In this document: positions 1-10,927 of the stretch, one piece after another
Position numbering within the stretch: the first letter of the stretch is position 1
Layout of the letters: each line of letters begins with the position of its first letter
Source: Amanita rubescens
Taxonomy: Eukaryota; Basidiomycota; Agaricomycetes; Agaricales; Amanitaceae
Assembly (NCBI GenBank): GCA_015039365.1
Contig: WION01000148.1
Span: 60,038-124,037 of the forward strand
Reading direction: 5' to 3'
DNA: 64,000 bases
Position numbers and translations under genes: made by a program
The notes under the pieces: generated by a model
Database searches by the model: none
Seen by the model: the letters and a program-made list of their open reading frames with translations, nothing else
What the model was told of the DNA's origin: nothing

Positions 1-60
1 GTGTTGAGGGAACGTCCACATTCCGATTTCAAGTCCTACAAGTTCGTACGTGATCAAAAA
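1..60. repeat. Direct repeat, left copy, flanking F-box gene
   Basis: This segment is closely matched by 2077-2146 in the same orientation. Both begin GTGTTGA, contain GTCCACATTC and GATTTCAAGTCCTA, and end in TCAAAAAA; the right copy has about 10 extra bases in the middle. The pair brackets the F-box gene. It could be a boundary of a tandem gene duplication or of an unrecognised mobile unit. The left copy may be cut by the window edge. Confidence 0.6.
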
Positions 61-101
61 ATAGAAATGGCCGTGACGCGTGACGTGTGATCAACCAGCC
101 A

Positions 102-1869
102 ATGGGCGACCACGACGTGGCTACTGAAGCCAACACTAATTGGCAATTTCAAGATCTTGCGCGTATTAGCGGCGCTCCTATCTGTCTAAACCAAAACTGC
201 AGCACTTTGCTCGCGCTACCTCTCGATCTGCGTGAACAGATTCTTGTGCAACTGGACGGCCAGGACATCAGAACGTGCACCCTATTATCAAAAGAATTCA
301 ACGTTTTTATACGCTCTTCGATTGTTCTACAGTACCTCATCGCTTGTCACGCAGCAGGCGTCGTAGACAACCCGCGTTGCAAACTCTCATATGCCGAGCG
401 ATACGAGGCTCTATTGAAGCGAGAGGAGGCATGGTACAGGTTCCAGCCAGTCTTTACAGAGACGTTTGATGTGCAGAGCGAGCGACAGTTCGGCATACAC
501 AGGTTGAGCGCGGGTATCTATCTGCTTGGCGACAACAATCGCCGGGACCTGCGCTACTGCACTCTTCCATCCACGCCCGATGAAGTTCCACAGTGGGCCA
601 CCATCCACGGTCACGGTCCAAAAAGAGATTGGAACGGAGCTATTATTAACGTAGGCATGGCCATTTATGAACATGATCTCATCGTCAACGCAGTCTCGTT
701 CGTACACAATAACTTATTTCATCGATGCCTGGATGTCTTTTCTCAATCTCACTCCTAGATTGATTGACACTCAAGACAATCGTGTCGTATATTCGTTGAT
801 CATGGTTCCTCTCCAATTCTCCACAGGAAAATACCACCCTTTGGCCCACTGCCCTCAAATCTATGTTCAAAATTTCAACGAGAGGTGGCAGAACGTGGCG
901 CTAGAAATCGTTGGTGACAACGTTGCTTTGGTAACCCCAGCTAGATTATTCATCTTCGACTGGAAAACAGGCCGCAAGAAACTGGTACGCTAATGCATTC
1001 CCCTTGTCTCACCCAAGTATTCATATTGTCTTTTCTGATAGCAATATGAAGCTTTGAACAACGCCTATTCCGGTCTTGTTTTCCTGTCGCCTGAGACCCT
1101 TCTCATTCCCAATGATACCCAGGTTCATCTTGAAGTCTGGAAAATACCCAAGGAGGTAGATCAGGTTCCGTACCGAACCCTACACTTGCGTCTTCCTTTA
1201 CTGTCTGAGGGAGAGTTTATCCGTGGTATAACGTGTGACAGCACACCTAACATACCATACTCTCCGCCTAGACCGTTTCAAACCTCTGCTGACAATGCCA
1301 TTATTGTCGTTTCCCTTCACTTCATGTCCCCTGGCTTGACTTTTGCTCTTTTCATACATTGCCGATCCCTCCTTGACATTATTACAAAGTTTTCACACAC
1401 CAATATGCCCAGCACCCAAGCGCCTGCCAGCGGGACCCCCCGAGATGTGGTTTCAATTCCTTGGTCTGAATGGGGCCCACCTATATCAAGATGGTTGGAC
1501 ATCAATCAAACACTCCTCGCAGGGGATGTTGTTCCAGCCGGACTAAGGTCGGTGTTCATTGCTCCACCATCTGGTATACGCGATATCACGATATATGACT
1601 TCAACCCTCATAATATCTACCATGCCCAAGAAGATTTGCCAAGCCGGCACATTACTGCAAGAAAGGGAGATAACTTTGCTCATGACGGCGTTTTTGCAGA
1701 GGACGTCGAGATGGGATTAGGCTGTACAGCGTACGTGCTGCCTGAGTGGTATGGCTTTACCGGGGTGTTCATGGATGAGGAGAGACTCTTGGGTTATAAG
1801 GTGCGTACGTTACATGGCATGGCGTCACGTCTATACTTACGATTGGCAGTTGAGCACTTGGAACAGTGA
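102..1869 (+). CDS. F-box domain protein (agaric expanded family)
   Basis: Three exons are proposed: 102-697, 759-984 and 1042-1869. They sum to 1,650 nt, giving 549 residues with no internal stop. The start is the first ATG in frame (102); the frame is open upstream only through a GTG. An F-box-like stretch lies near residues 40-80 (LPLDLREQILVQLDGQDIRT, then LSKEFN). Downstream is the long beta-rich region usual in agaric F-box proteins, with FSTGKYHPLA near residue 240. F-box proteins normally bind Skp1 in SCF ubiquitin ligases and choose substrates through the C-terminal part; the substrate is unknown. The introns (61 and 57 nt) have GT-AG borders, the first with the weak donor GTTCGT. 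The family is greatly expanded in Agaricomycetes. Flanking direct repeats suggest a duplicated unit. Confidence 0.75.
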
Positions 1870-2076
1870 TGCATATGTTAAGGAAATTACTGTGTTCCAT
1901 TTCGGCTGAGAGTTCTCTGTACTCGTGCGCTTGTTACTGCTACTCGTCCAACAATATATCATTTTGCATTTGCCAGTATGACATCTAATAAATTTATGCA
2001 TGAAAAGTCGAGATATCCGCACGTCATCTTCGAGATCATGTTAATTTATTATATGTGCTCTACTGGGATCGACAAC

Positions 2077-2146
2077 GTGTTGATGGAATGTCCACATTCT
2101 ACCTATTACGATTTCAAGTCCTATAAGTCCGTACGCAGTCAAAAAA
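2077..2146. repeat. Direct repeat, right copy, flanking F-box gene
   Basis: Counterpart of 1-60, in the same orientation, between the F-box stop codon and the 3' end of the convergent FAD oxidase gene. The ends of the repeat are well conserved and the middle differs by a short insertion. Confidence 0.6.
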
Positions 2147-2166
2147 GGTGTTTAATACAAATATGG

Positions 2167-4168
2167 TCAGAACTTAAAGCCCCCTGCCAAACCCATAACG
2201 TCAGCTGGATCAACCTTTTCCCTCAACGACTTCAACTTGTGAACATTATTTCCATATATATCCTTTAGAGGCGTATCAAAAAGGGCATAGTTGGGATACA
2301 TTGGCGCATTGGCAATATCTTGACCTTCCGCAATGGCAGCGGCTCGAATGGTCGCCGAGCTCTGTCGTATCGCATCGAAAAAGATATTATCGTATTCCGC
2401 TATCGCCCAAGCATAGGCCAAGTTGAGAGGCGAGTAGACCTTGTTGCGGATTGGAGGGTATGCAGTCGGGAACCTGTCATGGCTTAAGATGGAGGGTAAG
2501 AACGGTTCCACGTTGTATCCGAGGAAACCCGTTTTGCTGAGTAAAGCTTCGCCCCAGAACTTGATGAAAGGGTTAAGTTGGAACGAGCGAATCATGCCTG
2601 CAACGAAAGACTCACAGTCGTTTCGTTCTGGATAACTTTGATGAGGTTTGGAGTATATTCCAATATAGGAACGGTGTTGTATACACCACTGCGAGAAATT
2701 GAATAAATGGTGAACGTCATGCAATGGACGTGTTGCTCACCGCAGATTAGCAGTCTGGTTACTAAGAGTATTACCGATAAAATCGGACAATGTCCTTTCT
2801 TTGACATCCGATGATTGGCTTGGGATATTCAAAAAGTCGTCAAAAAGCCCTGCAGGTGGACTGGGACCGTCGTAATAGAGCATTTGCGCGATTATGGGCT
2901 AGGACACGTTATTCAGTGCGATTAACTTAGCAAGAAACTCTAGAGCGCACCTCCCCTTGGTAAAAGAGGTACGAAGTTATAATGTTGGCCTTTGGATTAG
3001 TATTAGTTGCGGCGAATTTGAGAGTGGCACTCGTCGCCTGAGGTACTGAAGTCGGGGGATATAAGATGGTACCACCCTGATGGAGAGTCAATTATTCGAC
3101 TCTCGCAAGAACTGAACAAGTAAGTACCCAGATGGTAGGTTGGGGGAGCGCCTTCAATGTAAAGCGAGTTACAACACCCTAAAGGCTGCTCTTTCAGATG
3201 TTCCAGTTTCACGTGAATACAATCTTACAAAGTTATTCAAGCTGCCCTAGTTGGTAATCAACGTTAGCGAAAGTTCAACGGTGACTATAAGTCAGATTTA
3301 CCTTGAGCCCGAAGAAAAGCTCTGGATTTGAATGTTCCGTCACTGTAACTATCTCTCCGTCCGGCTTGACAAGTTCATACCCAAGAATTGTATCGATAGC
3401 GAGACCGTTCTGGTTGGTTTTCCAAGAGTACCCTAGGAAAACGAGTCATTTCCACACGAAGGGTGCGCCAAGCACGTCGTACTCACCTCCACCAAGTAAG
3501 AAGCCTCCTACGCCAATCCCAGTCACTCTGCCTCCGGCAATGCTGACGCTATGAGGAGCAAGAGCAGCATAAACATCGTCGAAAATGAGGCCACTACCGA
3601 TTTCCACCGTTTGAGTCCCCGCATCATAGTTGATTTCGCTAAACCTGTACAATGCAATTTGGACGGCGGGGGAAGAAGAGAAACCAGGGTTCAACGTATG
3701 TCCCCCACTTTTAACCTGTACGTGAGAGATTCAGCTATGGTCATGGATGGTCGTTGATCATAGACTAACGCTGAACGGGGTCCGGGTTTCGCCTACAATT
3801 TTGAGCTTGGAAATTGGTGAGTTGAAGTGCGCGGCATAACTGAGACTGGTCACTTACAATCGTCCCAACGTCCTCCGCCGTTCCGGGTTCAACTGTGCAT
3901 GTAGACTCTTGCGTGCTAGAATTGGCATAGTGGTATATGTCCTTCACGTAGAAGGCACTGCCTATAATAAATACCGCCTCATGTTCCAGATATTAGGCCC
4001 GGGATATATAGACAACTCACCTGGATAAAAAACCTCACTTGCGGACGAGATGGAAGCCGCGATGATATGGCATACATGTTGATAATTGATGGAAATGTCG
4101 CGCTCGACGTTCGTAAAACCATAGACGGAGGAGGCTAGAGCCAGGACAACCGGCAATCGTGCACGCAT
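2167..4168 (-). CDS. Secreted FAD-linked oxidoreductase (PCMH/BBE type)
   Basis: Many short exons can be joined in frame by GT-AG introns. Exon 1 is 4021-4168 and exon 2 is 3858-3961. The start at 4168 opens with a hydrophobic signal peptide (MRARLPVVLALASSVYG). Next come the FAD-binding PCMH domain with the flavinylation motif KSGGHT, whose histidine normally binds FAD covalently, then GGRVTGIGVGGF, GYSWKTNQNGLA and a substrate domain. The C-terminal BBE-like segment ends NVHKLKSLREKVDP. This family (6-hydroxy-D-nicotine oxidase, berberine bridge enzyme, AA7 sugar oxidases) oxidises small alcohols, sugars or alkaloids with O2, releasing H2O2. The substrate cannot be told from sequence. All exons read open, so the gene appears intact. 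It converges with the F-box gene. Confidence 0.85.
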
Positions 4169-4205
4169 TCTCAGTGCTATTTCCTCGTGGTTGAATTTCA
4201 GAGCT

Positions 4206-4218
4206 TATATATATATGA
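4206..4218 (-). promoter_or_regulatory. TATA-like element upstream of FAD oxidase
   Basis: A run of alternating T and A (CATATATATATAAG on the minus strand) lies about 40-50 nt before the ATG at 4168. That is close for a fungal TATA box but plausible with a short leader. Confidence 0.4.
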
Positions 4219-4394
4219 TAAATGTGAACGCGCCCACTGTCAACGTGTATGCGTAATGATCAAGGGCGCTTTTATGACCCTGGCAAAGAGCTGTGTATGG
4301 AGGTGAATTCCGAGGTCAGAATGGAAGCACGGATTCCCATCAGGTATGAAAGGCCGCGAGTTGCTAGTCACTAAGTAGTCGCCGGTCTACATTG

Positions 4395-5181
4395 ATACTT
4401 AAGTACCAAGATAGGCATCTGTGATGCAGTAAGCGTACCTTGTTATGTTTAAATCCAAGGCACGCAACAACGTAAAGAGCGCCCGCATGCGACCTGCTGG
4501 TGACTTGTTGCTCGCTGACTGAATTGTTTCAACAAGGCTGGAAAATGGCTTTTCAATGTGGGGTTGCGTAACATCAGCCGATCAAATCAGGAGCCGCTAT
4601 ATTGGAAACACTTACGCCAACATCAGATAAAGATCTGCGCTGGGACGGCACATTAATATCCTTCGTCCAGACAACGACTTGCATAATTTACTATGAAAGG
4701 AAGGTCTTTCCGCACACAGTCAAGCTGCCCTGTACCAGAAGAATAGGTACCTGAGATGGCTATATGCAAAACGGTGACTTACCTTTTCTTAAACAGCCAG
4801 AAACCTTGGGACCAAGGTGGAAAAACGCCAGAAAAAATTGTGAAGGCGATGTACAGAACCAGCGGCACCGCTCCTATCAGTACATCAATTCAGCGCCCAT
4901 TCCGTCTTTGCCATCATCCATGACTCCTGTGGCATGGGCGGAAATAGCGCCGGCAACTCGTCGAAAGTATTCACGAGCGGATCTCTCTGCTGCTTCTGCC
5001 CGTGTACGGGAGTACTTGAAAGAAGATGCGATCGTGTGGCATTATGCACAGAGAGTCCCATAGGCGCCGCGATGAAACTCGAGCAACGAACCGGAGGGCT
5101 TACGAAGCACAAAGGTGGATCAGCGGAGGGTTTCGCGGCCCGAGTCGGCGTCTCAAGCGTCCAATGCTTCTCCTGCTCCAT
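4395..5181 (-). other. Possible small multi-exon gene, unrecognised
   Basis: The stretch downstream of SMC1 contains pieces that read like coding exons on the minus strand: an open frame 4885-5181, a hydrophobic segment at 4783-4873 (GAVPLVLYIAFTIFSGVFPP, a possible membrane helix) with a good GTAAGT donor, an open piece near 4616-4677 with another GTAAGT donor, and open sequence near 4400-4550. I could not join these into one convincing frame, and other joins are equally possible. The opposite strand also has open frames here. Treat as an unresolved gene or remnant; no family recognised. Confidence 0.25.
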
Positions 5182-5396
5182 GGACGTAACCTATTCCTGA
5201 TCCGTCGACTGCACATTCACAACACCTCTTCATCACAAAAGGATCATCAAGAAAACCAATTCATACAATCTCCAGAACATACGTACTATGACTATAAAAG
5301 TCAGGGCAGATAGATTCACAGTACAATTAATGCAGTCTACAACAACAACAATAGAAATAACTGTTAAACGTTAAGTGTAAACAAGAAAAAAATAAT

Positions 5397-8300
5397 CTAT
5401 TCATCGTATTGCATCAACTGTCCAAGACGCGTCAATTAAGGAATACACGAGAATGATTGCAACTCACATCAAGCGTCAACGTTCTTGAACTGTTCACTTC
5501 CTGATCCCGATAAATGCCTACGAGGGACTGTCCCCTCTCATACAACGAGTTCTTGAGACTGATGACAATAAACTGGAACGAATCGGAAGCATGAGTCCGG
5601 ATATAGTTTGCGACCCGGGCAACGTTTGTATTATCCAGCGCGGCATCAACTTCGTCGAGCACGAAGAAAGGAGCGGGTTGATAACTGCATAGACGTTTTA
5701 GGGGGAGCGAATACACCAGGAATGAATGACGCGAGTCGTACCTATGAATGGCAAAAAGCAACGCCAACGCGGCAACTGTCTTTTCGCCACCAGACAACTG
5801 TTCCATGTCTCTGAACCGCTTCATGGGAGGCATCGCATGATATTTGATCCCACCGAGGTACGGTTCCTGTATACGCTCCGTCAATTTGATGAGATCAAGG
5901 AAACTGTCAATCAACCCACCTCGTTATCTTCTAAACTGAGATATGCAACGCCTCCCATCGGCGAAGCCTTGCCTTTCGTAAGATCTTTATAAACTTGATC
6001 GATCTTGTCCGATATATGATTATAGGCCTTGTTGAACAACTCGCATCTACCACATGTCAGAGCTGTTCATAAGGTGTGGAACGAGACTCGCATACCTTCG
6101 CTTCTTAATCTCAGTAAACTGATCACGAGCTTGTTTCGAGTCCTTCCTCGCCTTATCAGCTTCCTTTTCCGTCTCGGCAAGTTTAGCCTCAACGTCGCCC
6201 AACCTCTCCATCGCCTTCAAATTCGGCGCCATCTTCTCAATCTCACCATTAATCGTCGCGATCTGCTTATCAAACCGCGTCAACGCCTCTGGAGACCCAT
6301 CTTCACGTTCCTCGTCATCGAGCAACTTGAAATCAACTTCAATTCCGTAATTTTGGACTTTCTTCACATGCTGCGTCCCAGACTCGTCTTCGTCAACGTC
6401 CATCGCGACTTCCTCGCGCAGATTCTATTTGCACCCCACCAGTCAGGGCACGTCAAACGATAAATAAAGACCAGCTTACTTCTTCCATTGGGACGTTCTT
6501 CAAATGTCCATGCAGCAGAGGAAGCCTAACCTCCTCTACGCGACACTTTCTATATATTGACGACCTCTCGAGTGCGAGTTTCTCGATTTCGTCATTCTGA
6601 CCAAACGCGTGTCAGCCCACAACCCCACAAACCACGCATATACCATCACGTACACAGGTTGAAATATCCTTCAGTGCCTGATCTAGCACTTTCCCCGCTT
6701 TCATCGTCGTACGCTTGACCTGATCCACGGCTTTCGTCTTTTCATCCAATACTTCTTGGTGTTCTCCCGCGTCCGCCTTCAACTTCTCAACCTGGTTCTC
6801 CAGAGATTCGATCTCTTGCTGTATCTGGGCTTTCTGGGCTTCGTACTTTTCCAGATTAACGCGCTCGGTTTCAAGAAGGTTTTCTAGGTAAGCTAAACGC
6901 TCCCTGGCCGCTTTCAACCCTTCCTCCTCGAATTCGGCCCTTGCAATAGAGTAAGAATTGTGTTCTGTTCACGAGACTGGATACTTACTGATGCGTCAAC
7001 CGCGCAATCTGGTTATCGAAGCGGAGCCTTGCTTCGCTCTCTTCTTGGGCAAGTTTGAGTTGTCGTTCCTCATACTCTCGGATATTCGACACATTAATAT
7101 TGCGGCAAAATTGCTTGAACACTCCATCCTCTGCGTTTTCGACAGTCGCGCGGAGCGTAGAGATACGACTTTCCAGATTGTCAAACGTGGTTTGAACCTA
7201 TATAAAAAAAGAACTCAGCCCAATCCTCAGGAGTAGACGAGTTTCGTCACCTTGCGCAGATCAGGGGCGTTCTTCTTGATCTCACGATCCAGATGTTTCA
7301 GCTCGTCCTTGATACCCATTAGGCGGAGTTTGCCCGCGTTCTGCCGATAGATCGTAAGAGGTCGCATCTCTGGTACGGCAGAAACCTACCAGATCATCCT
7401 TTGCCAGAGTGAGAGCCGACTCTAGACGCGTCAGCTCGCCAATCAAATTCTCGTCCGCCTTGCCCCTAGGTTTCTTCTTGGCAAGTTCCCGAAGTTCAGA
7501 CATGAGGTTGTCCCGCGCTCGCTGGAGACCTAAAAGAAGAAGAAAAAACTAAGACCAGACAACACTCTTATTATGATAGAACGGCAAACCTTTGACGTCG
7601 TTCTCATCCCACTTTTTCGAACTATGGGTACTCCTCCCACCCGTTATCAGACCACTCTTGTGTATAACCGTGCCTTCAAGCGTAACAGCTACATCAAGAC
7701 AAGTCAGTTATATCTCGATAATCAACAGTGGTATACGTACCCTTCACATCTTGACCCTTTTCGTAGCATACATATCGAGCCACTTCCATCGTATCACAAA
7801 CTAGCGCGTTTCCACAAGCATGGTGGATCGCTCGTTCAACTGCGGGCTCGTATTGGACAACATCGACAGCGAGCCGAGCCCCTTTTGCAAATGAACGAAA
7901 CTTGTCGTTGATCGCCTTGACTTGAATGCTGTCGAGCGGAATGAAAGTCGCTTGTCCAGCCCGTTGGTTGCGTAGGTACTAAATTTCGTCAGAACAAGAT
8001 AATGACAATGCCGACAGAAGCGCACCTCGATACAATCAATAGCAGTCTTCTCCTCATCGACAACTATGGCGTCGATATTTCGACCGAGGACGACGGACAC
8101 TGACGTCTCGTATTTCCTTTGAATCGGCTTACAAAGGTCTACTACACGTCCTTTCACGCCTACGAGATCAACAATGTTAAACCCTAGCAATCGCGAAAAT
8201 CTAGGAGACACGAACCTGGAAAGATGCGTTGAAGGTTTGCAAGCGTCTCCTTCATCTTCGTTTCTCGCTCACTCTCATGCTTGTCGACGCCAGCTTGCAA

Positions 8301-10138
8301 AAGTTGTTGATACACGTTTTGCAGCTTTTCGTCGGTCTCTGCTTCCAGTTTCCTGTTTCAGTCATGTTATTAGGTTACTGTTCGGTTCCGGTAGAGCCCA
8401 ACCGAGTAACGCACGCAATCTTGGTCCGCTCTGCTTGTTGATTGTCTAGCTCTTGCTTCGTTCTTGCTAAATCGGTCTGAAGCTGACTGATTTTCGTTTC
8501 GAGCTAGGGAAAAACAAGCGTTATTGGTTTATACACAAACGCAGAGACCGTGTCTGTCTCACCTCGACCTTTTTCTCGTTCTGAGTCTCGAGTTCTTGCG
8601 ATCTTGTCATCTTCTTCTCTTCCATCCCATCTTGTCTCTCCTTCAGCTGGGCGAGCGACCGGGATATTGTCTTCTCTTCACGATTCAATGACTCCAAAAC
8701 CTGTCGTTCGTCGACAGCGAGCACACTCGCAGAGGCTTTTCTGTGTCGCCATGAGTCATAATTCCGTGTTGTTATCCAATAACTTACAGTTTTCGGTATT
8801 CATCCAGGCTCTCCTCGCTTAGCGCGAGATTCTGACGAGAGGCTTTTCGCTGCTCCTGCTGAGCCTTGTCTGCAGCCTTTTTCGTGCTTGTCAGTTCCTT
8901 CTTCAACGCTTCGAGCCTTGACGAGATGGTTTCTTCGCTCTTGGAGACATCTTCTCTTGTTTTGGTGGCATTGTTCATTTTTCGCGTCACATGTGCGATT
9001 TGTGCATCGGTCGCCACTAATTCAGGTTTCTAAAGATTTATAGTCATTGCCTGTACGTAAATGAAGGTTTCCAAGGACTTACTTTGCCTTCCAATACCTT
9101 CTCCGCTTTTTTGAGAGCCTTTTCAGCCTGCATAACGGTCGTTTTGGCTTTGGCTTGATCCGCACGCGCCGTTTCAAGCCCCTTTTCATGCTTTTTCTGT
9201 TCCTTGCGTAACTCTGCAAGTTCTTTGTTCTTCTGGACGATGGTACGGGCGTTATTCTCCATAGATTCTTCCATATGGTACAACCGGAATAATATACGCC
9301 GCAGGATGAGGTTATCCTGTATAAGGAGAATGGGCATCTGAGACAGGTACATGCGCAGATGGACGTACCTTTTCGTCGCAGAGCGACTCGAACCTCTCGG
9401 CCTCGCCTTTCTGCTCCTTGTACTGCTTAATTTCGCCCGCTATACCCCTCCGCTTCGTAAAGTTGAAAGTGGCATTTTCCGTTGCCCGTTCTTGACCCTG
9501 TTTCGCCTTTTCGTATTCCGCTGCTAACTCCAAGGAACCACTAATTTGTTCAATAAGGTGCGCCAATTCGCGGGGCGACTGAGATGCGACGGCCTCGACA
9601 TCTCCCTGAAACACTAGAAAGTTCTTGGCTTTAACAAGAACGTTATGGGATATAAGCGCGGCATTATATGCGCTGTATGTGACGACTTTCCCGTTGAGTT
9701 TGTATTCTGAAGCGCCGCTCTTGGATATTCTACCAAATCATGAGTTTCTTGGTCCTGATTCAACCGAACAACTCACGTTCTCTGAAACTTCCACTCCTTC
9801 CCCTGCGCGTCTACATAAACCGCGAGCACCCAGGCTTTCTTCGCGGTTCCCTCGCCTTCCCCCTCTTCCTCTTCCTCCTCATTCGCTCCATCCGCATCCC
9901 CGTCCGCGCCTTCCACACTATCCCTTGCGAGCTTTCTTCCTCTATAAACCAAGTCCTTCAACTGAGAACTCCTCAACACCGCGCTCTTCACGCCCAGCAC
10001 GAAGGAGATGGCGTCCATAAGGTTGGATTTGCCCGCGCCATTTGGACCGATGATGGAAGTGAAGTTTTTGAAGGGCCCAATGACCTGGTGGCCGCGGTAA
10101 GACTTGAAGTCGCAGAGTTCGATGCGGGCGAGAGGCAT
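5397..10138 (-). CDS. SMC1: Cohesin subunit SMC1 (chromosome segregation ATPase)
   Basis: SMC1 pairs with SMC3 to form the cohesin ring that holds sister chromatids together in the nucleus. The ATG at 10138 opens the N-terminal head ([13 protein letters not shown], Walker [10 protein letters not shown], then [18 protein letters not shown]). Long coiled-coil exons rich in E, K and Q flank a hinge near 7.6-8.2 kb ([38 protein letters not shown]). The C-terminal head has the ABC signature [17 protein letters not shown] and Walker [13 protein letters not shown]. An acidic insert ([13 protein letters not shown]) follows the first head motif. About a dozen short introns are visible. The last is 5418-5467, after which the protein ends LMQYDE with TAG at 5397-5399. 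It looks intact. The gene's promoter and parts of its body are copied elsewhere in the window (14.3-15.5 kb). Confidence 0.95.
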
Positions 10139-10927
10139 TGAGCCTTGTGTGACAACATCGCGTGACAACCGTGAACGACGCGTCGCGCTTCCCACGCCCA
10201 GCGGCCCTCCGAGTCTCCGACGGACGTTCACTATCACGTCTAATTCTGTCTATATCCCATTCTTTCGCATTTTATTTCTCGCCGTCACGACCACCCGAGA
10301 AGTTGTTGGCCACATGTCTCATTGATGCACAAAGTCACTGCCATGATTTGATTATTGTCCGGTAGGAATTTAATACTGTTCTGGGTAGTTTTTGCGTGTT
10401 ACTGCTGCTTCTTGACTACGAATCTGTGACGCACTAACACCTATTGCACAACGGCACTGGTACGTAACCTTCATTTGGGCTGTGAGGATGTCTAGTACCT
10501 TTCCACTACTTCTTGTTAAGCTATAAAACATAATGTATGTCAACAGATGCTCCTGATGCAATAGTGGTGTTTATGGTTTTCTGTGGTGCTCACGACTTTG
10601 TGACAGTGGTGGGAGGCCAATCCCTAGCGGTTATTAAATTCAAATATCTTTGTATGAGTATGAAATCTCCAGATCTATAGATAACCAATCACAATTACCC
10701 TTCAGCCCCTCCTAAGTGTTCTTTACCACCTTTGTGCCACAGTGCTGAGGGTTGTTTGACTCCTAAGTGCATGTTCATTACCTTGCATAGGAAGATGGGA
10801 ACTTTGTCCTCAGACATTGAAATTGTTACACTACTTTACATAGATACTGTACATATCTAAATGACATTGCCTGCTTTCCACAAGCAAGTCCCACATTTAC
10901 ATGACATTGCAGGTACCATCAAGCCCA
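10139..10927. other. Intergenic: SMC1 promoter and NLR1 3' flank
   Basis: The first ~200 nt (10155-10335) is the SMC1 upstream region; a diverged copy lies at 15376-15545. The rest is the 3' flank of NLR1. It includes a short stretch (GACATTGAAATTGTTACACTACTTTACAT, around 10816-10850) that recurs in the 3' flank of NLR3 near 41979-42006. I see no convincing gene here. Confidence 0.5.

Noticed and set aside
9625..10141. Plus-strand proline/serine-rich ORFs opposite the SMC1 N-terminus
   Set aside because: Antisense to a confidently identified SMC1 exon encoding an acidic insert; composition is explained by that.
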